Notes under the pieces: generated by a model
Databases searched by the model: none
The model's input: only the letters and a program-made list of their open reading frames with translations
What the model was told of the DNA's origin: nothing
Assembly: GCA_019322435.1 (NCBI GenBank)
Contig: JAHWIR010000011.1
Coordinates: forward strand, 1 to 23,800
DNA: 23,800 bases
DNA from: Candidatus Woesearchaeota archaeon
Lineage (GTDB): Archaea; Nanobdellota; Nanobdellia; Woesearchaeales; WJKL01
Direction of reading: 5' to 3'
In this document: positions 22,601 through 23,800 of the stretch, one piece after another
How positions within the stretch are numbered: the first letter of the stretch is position 1
How the letters are laid out: every line of letters begins with the position of its first letter
Translations under genes and position numbers: made by a program

Positions 22601-23800
22601 AATAGAAAAACTGCAAAAAGACAATATTAAACTTATTGATTATGGTTTGGTCTTGCCTGTTGGAGCAGACGCCCAAAATATAATCCCATTTTCTCCATAC
22701 TATGTTTCTCCTAAAACAGTTATAGACGGAGTATACGATGAAGAGACTGATCTTTTTGCATTTGGAGCCTCATTATACGAGTTCTTAACAGGAGAGAATA
22801 TACGTACTGAAGAAGAAGCCCAAGGACTTACAAAAGGAGAAAACCCAGAGCAGGTATATGACAAAGTAATAAGCAAAGAAATATGGGCTGGCAAAGATGT
22901 CCCTCAGGAATTGCAGAGCTTTATCAACAGCTTGCTGCTTCATGAATTCAGCACTGCCCAAGAAGCCCTTGATGAGTTTATAAAAATAAGAGAGAGTCTG
23001 ATCGAAGCAGGTCCTGAAGAAGTCCTTGTTATTGAAGTCCCTCAAGGAACACGTGATTTCATAGAACAAGCAACCCCTACTTTTATCCAGGCAAATTTCC
23101 AAGCAGCAAACATCCCTCAAGCTGAGATTGACAGAGCAATAGAAAATCCTCAAGAACGTGTTGACATTCTTCTTGCTCATGATGTAGATCCTAATTTGTT
23201 GTTAGGAGGAGTAGTTCCTACAGAAGAAGCATTAAGAAAAGAGGAGGAAAAAGCCACATACGTGCTTGTAGGAACGGGAATAGCATCATTTGCAACACTA
23301 ACATTTGTTACAGTAATGGGTGGTCTTGAACTTGGTCCAGTAGAGACAGCAACTGCCTTGATTGCAGGACCTACTGCTGTAGCAAGTACATATCTAGCAA
23401 AAAGAATGATTGTTGATCCAATTAGAAATTTATTTACAAAAAAAGAAGTAGAAGTCCCTCAAGGAACCAGAGATTTCATAGAACAAGCAACCCCTGCTTT
23501 TATCCAGGCAAATTTTGAAGCAGCAAACATCCCTCAAGCTGAGATAGACAGAGCCATAGCAAATCCTCAAGAACGTGTTGACATTCTTCTTGTTCATGAT
23601 GTAGATCCTAATTTATTGTTAGGGGGAGTAGTTCCTACAGAAGAAGCATTAAGAGAAGAGGAGGAAAAAGTCACAAGCGTGCTTGTAGGAACGGGAATAG
23701 CATCATTTGCAACACTAACATTTGTTACAGTAATGGGTGGTCTTGAACTTGGTCCAGTAGAGACAGCAACTGCCTTGATTGCAGGACCTACTGCTGTAGC
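13680..23800 (+). CDS. Giant protein (at least 3373 residues, C-terminus outside window) with signal peptide, TPRs, coiled coil and Ser/Thr kinase domain
   Basis: One uninterrupted frame runs from ATG 13680, overlapping the upstream stop as ATGA, to the window end. Order of parts: signal peptide (1-34, likely cleavage after SIA); a beta-rich region (about 60-360); TPR-like repeats (about 740-1070, clearest near 990-1060: HIYSGLGNIDLKEKNYGDSI and NALNGKATAHELQKEYDQAL); a long charged coiled coil (about 1075-1590); hydrophobic, small-residue segments (about 1637-1660 and 1790-1855); mixed regions; a degenerate repeat (about 2527-2570); a eukaryotic-like kinase domain (2830 to about 3075); and a 139-residue tandem repeat from 3119, with a hydrophobic segment in each copy. 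Gly, Lys, Asp and Asn positions for catalysis are present. I do not know a named family. A role as an envelope scaffold with a signalling kinase is inferred. Confidence 0.85.
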   Translation, partial: MKSKINKKENWIKIFALFIICMFMTSGISINSIAQDEEEKKWEDMSVEEKFQSNPEEAIDEIYKGTISPDDPKIPPAIWDQIDQSKIQDIAKIPAQYVDVNKVKDQSKLTATQLIYEDNLENIGDLKDLNSDAMNQAFHKKGLVPESVTIVVRGGNKLKKRENIFVLLNQGRELNLNSIPANVISVVAVGPEEGEELYPGFVFLKEGESLVVVGDQTLKISFDEQGKVDIQAVGRSIKGKGNIKITTEGDITKIRLESGIEVSIKYHQEGTIIDADGNKISLAGAHTLNVKVGDNEYLSTVFTNGAETIIIEDNKAVFDITRGELTVKNTKTGLVDKYSGYFSVNYVDDVVQKFELNAKESWAYIGKFKERTTHVGRDVAWSSEWDKNIGNIESAITTVNEAKLRLDKVKELKQKLDSGILELRIENIIDNLKVIYKTDNIDIDEGKLLINNKDYGEWNLKDIVNIAQTELENAQADQTNLINNFKKSRNLAQDKTIIIRRDNQKIGIGAHKAETEIKGVNSKGIEKTLHDLLDILYNSESGHETDDLSTIFLVTDNVRQADGRITRQISVDNPAELEPGTPIYYVTRQAFITVDGVERSFEITHKITREKDGDHVQLDRDAILFQGDLKGKKVTDFFAAENDLVLINVKAGKEVHHDISKDFVRNSIALKIDGKDVISIGDIEQRAQQIQRLALRYAILPEEVTKKLAVLPEDLINLRGEELDRAIEIATAQIGELGEFAQNLVKAGDLAIEGKTIEAIQEYKKIAEETPNLDWKTMALNFQAQFQEQIGDIFNAKKTYEEIVDVSDQIIADPAANLNSKRAAHQNKINALISLENEQAYTKALEEYFENIGKDVYYYQILGNLNARENRLDDAIANYKAILGLDIDARTRLAVETEITKLEGRIERDELNQERQKALEEGDLNKAREIGEKIKSKFGESVYDLIIKSNILSGLDQNPEARRSLFEAEDLINRIARETLYTGDSRRDLSHIYSGLGNIDLKEKNYGDSIDNFEQALKFNPTNLNALNGKATAHELQKEYDQALESFKLARELLDPVKDKESIAWYDQKIDSLQEFIKIEKAETIEELAEIRERAFKEGDIGLVVESSLKIADKEEDLLKTKAELESAIDFLKKGQAELAKEDPTKKDIFAKEITQLEEKLAELKEPIREKAVGYLTKESTESLKEKAILRVGGDQIRKEIEEIQKELKELDEDDEKYTEYYMGLSKDIRELQTRIKVAKEEGKEPDYGDTELLADFQRKKKELLESKEAFTEDYLKGLWNLEAKQGELAKFEKGINEVLFDVSRQAEALSREELIEVKESLREELGFARNDVWELEKKLEETKKLQITREYSSYEKESDIDTIEQQIELAKSKVSMVVEKHEKLDEMVDYKSLSDEEFAKKMQTLNDRYKKLNEVYEDKSFWDIEERHWFTLWLTTEDEDTKEARLATQEAKRDYEKVREVKKIRDLNQVGFDLKIYDQGARSAIRTVILREETNELDNKLKSNNQLIENNQKIIKDISYEIGYYRLELEEQPVDEFGRPISLSEFIKSKEGLIEELNEMNEQAEDENEFLESEKIKTTLSAASNAQAVLSADLSGYGQKEREYMQATNLLALAEGEILRSDLSTEEFESYLKYGSDYSSFLSGTMSVIQIPFIGATQAWRMGKDYLGIEEGSIIGESQKAYDDVFKSKDDARQLERIVKLSEESGVGISDLTGMIKNEDRTGLREALGDNAYATHERIGTFDTNNRFIDAMKLDDKGNINMADLDLGESIVGNEEFFERTIWDNIFNPGSLLMMHGVSKGINWATARTMTFLGARQAALATAGHTTLATIVGTGVKGITLTGKVLGAPYTASNYIEGVVRAGASKVVGKYIAGKISYGLSELFIEEVVFEAIPYFRVIKDPLELIHGAGHVNVNVITNFLTNNNIDSSAVYNPNYGQIQVYNAQNQDQMRKMYGTLFADANIQKNYEVTPLANDEGYLYKPKTPDLASFAISSTGTDFNLNNIMVSDSKVGASEEELTIINDVPRGSDLTKVEQSLGQDESVINLETHDNYISYEQIDIEGEIKPAIVRIEGTPASELTTIKGVNIKSEISTNEITNAKYDVKNTQDIRNIIQSIDPSAVVPKGELLFTNGNKNNLVLEIKADTKAEAETIESALEREGYSNIRLQQDNKIITEQRVNPTTGQVDTIAINLDPALEINELEVAEEKVKVIEKEKPVITDQKQLVTNKGETINQVVVDKEFDVRKLIPSAAEIEIDEDFSEKSATYTIEGKTSVLTREGEAPVRRVLGERVVTVTESVEQSIANQIKSRRGTDLLATSLESDVEVMNIEEAQKKLALEIITNIDKNPAAVISKLREIGIIDGEGNLDEAFKNPIIENFVENYKTQLQETSEEQDIEIKENIMDVAEIQYKDKLIVDEIIKRFGWELDVYNNNYLDKEGNIIDTTEAENRINEYLNAFKELEIGVRLDTEGNIEYVQKEEIVSKEDAFSAVQESFREIPAPPKVTPFRAPPPRVTIEEIEALASIVETATPIQIFANFQTFYEQGILTEDVFRRGLEAPEGERLNIFQQQLTNEQIASIAAGVRITPDTEGDFNEFIKPVPIEVPLLEISPQQLAEWGVLEKQAKIREFVKRAREIKPGITDQEIANLVTRSIGEEYSSLVNNIFDEAVVEEEVKEEFEGILEQVQKLEIGEELEEGEEFISDLRAKIGEVMPYITTDPGEVTIDTKTGEIVSIRRAEIEPRLEIEPGQKIREAIEASESFRIIPQEVKENIKSIDDLVELDFDLIDYVSDQMSSIYLAYMLGEPAVSKISYSEEGKITQGSFVHDRKTYSLERILGTPGGFGTVWEASVTEEEQSLGKVAVKFTNPDLSLRQKISTLREAAIIKQQMEQPQGIDKNAGYLAQDQYFVVMDLYEGKDGLEVILEQGPLTLTQTLNLGLISLEQLAEMHSEGMLHNDFKPANMMIKDVNALNEPAIEKLQKDNIKLIDYGLVLPVGADAQNIIPFSPYYVSPKTVIDGVYDEETDLFAFGASLYEFLTGENIRTEEEAQGLTKGENPEQVYDKVISKEIWAGKDVPQELQSFINSLLLHEFSTAQEALDEFIKIRESLIEAGPEEVLVIEVPQGTRDFIEQATPTFIQANFQAANIPQAEIDRAIENPQERVDILLAHDVDPNLLLGGVVPTEEALRKEEEKATYVLVGTGIASFATLTFVTVMGGLELGPVETATALIAGPTAVASTYLAKRMIVDPIRNLFTKKEVEVPQGTRDFIEQATPAFIQANFEAANIPQAEIDRAIANPQERVDILLVHDVDPNLLLGGVVPTEEALREEEEKVTSVLVGTGIASFATLTFVTVMGGLELGPVETATALIAGPTAV
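22161..22905 (+). other. Eukaryotic-like Ser/Thr protein kinase domain within the giant protein
   Basis: Hanks motifs visible by eye, numbered on the giant protein: nucleotide loop LGTPGGFGTV (2836-2845), VAVK with Lys2863, an REAAIIK helix carrying the usual Glu, the catalytic loop HNDFKPANMM with Asp2956, Lys2958 and Asn2961, metal-binding IDYG with Asp2987 in place of DFG, YYVSPK in place of the APE motif, and DLFAFGASLYEF (Asp3024) for subdomain IX. The catalytic Asp is preceded by Asn, not Arg, so this is a non-RD type. All residues needed for phosphotransfer seem present. Substrates are unknown. Confidence 0.88.
23034..23800 (+). repeat. 417-base in-frame tandem repeat in the giant gene, continuing past the window
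   Basis: Copy 1 is 23034-23450 and copy 2 begins at 23451, with 350 bases visible. By eye about 16 positions differ, nearly all in the first two thirds; roughly the last 115 visible bases are identical. The unit encodes 139 residues: EVPQGTRDFIEQATP, DPNLLLGGVVPTEEALR, then the hydrophobic LVGTGIASFATLTFVTVMGG. The pattern points to recent duplication or gene conversion. Confidence 0.93.

Overview
The window looks like a low-GC archaeal chromosome, most likely from a DPANN lineage of the Woesearchaeota/Pacearchaeota kind. The archaeal signs are a CDP-archaeol synthase, TATA boxes (TTTATATA type) about 25-28 bases before starts, several apparently leaderless genes, Shine-Dalgarno sites of the GGTGAT type, tRNA introns with bulge-helix-bulge splice sites, and a protein with a KKGQ-type (archaellin/pilin-like) signal. 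The phylum assignment is inference from gene style, not from a marker gene.

Positions 1-4271 hold housekeeping genes. A glycerophosphodiesterase converges on a translationally coupled pair for archaeal phospholipid synthesis (CDP-alcohol transferase then carS, minus strand). A small membrane protein, a DUF2062 membrane protein and a COG1031-like radical SAM enzyme follow. Positions 4272-4989 are an RNA region: hairpin-plus-TATA repeats, tRNA-Asn(GUU), a tRNA-Ile(GAU) with two introns (37/38 and 59/60), and a compact 104-base structured RNA candidate with its own TATA box.

Positions 4990-8343 encode two related secreted proteins built from cadherin/PKD-like repeats, one a lipoprotein and one with a cleavable signal. 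Then come a small helical protein, a Hel308-like helicase that lacks the whole first RecA domain, an HD-GYP protein with an Ada-like zinc tail, an intron-containing tRNA-Arg(GCG) whose 3' end is duplicated downstream, and a Yip1-family membrane protein.

The most unusual part is 12168-23800. Three overlapping genes form an apparent operon: a winged-helix protein with an operator-like promoter, a membrane-anchored KKGQ protein ending in a cadherin-like domain, and a giant reading frame of at least 3373 codons that runs off the window. The giant protein starts with a signal peptide, then has TPR repeats, a long coiled coil, hydrophobic segments, a eukaryotic-like Ser/Thr kinase domain with its key residues mostly intact, and a near-identical 139-residue tandem repeat that carries a hydrophobic segment. 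A plausible reading is a surface or envelope-spanning scaffold with a kinase, expressed with its own regulator and membrane partner. That function is inference.
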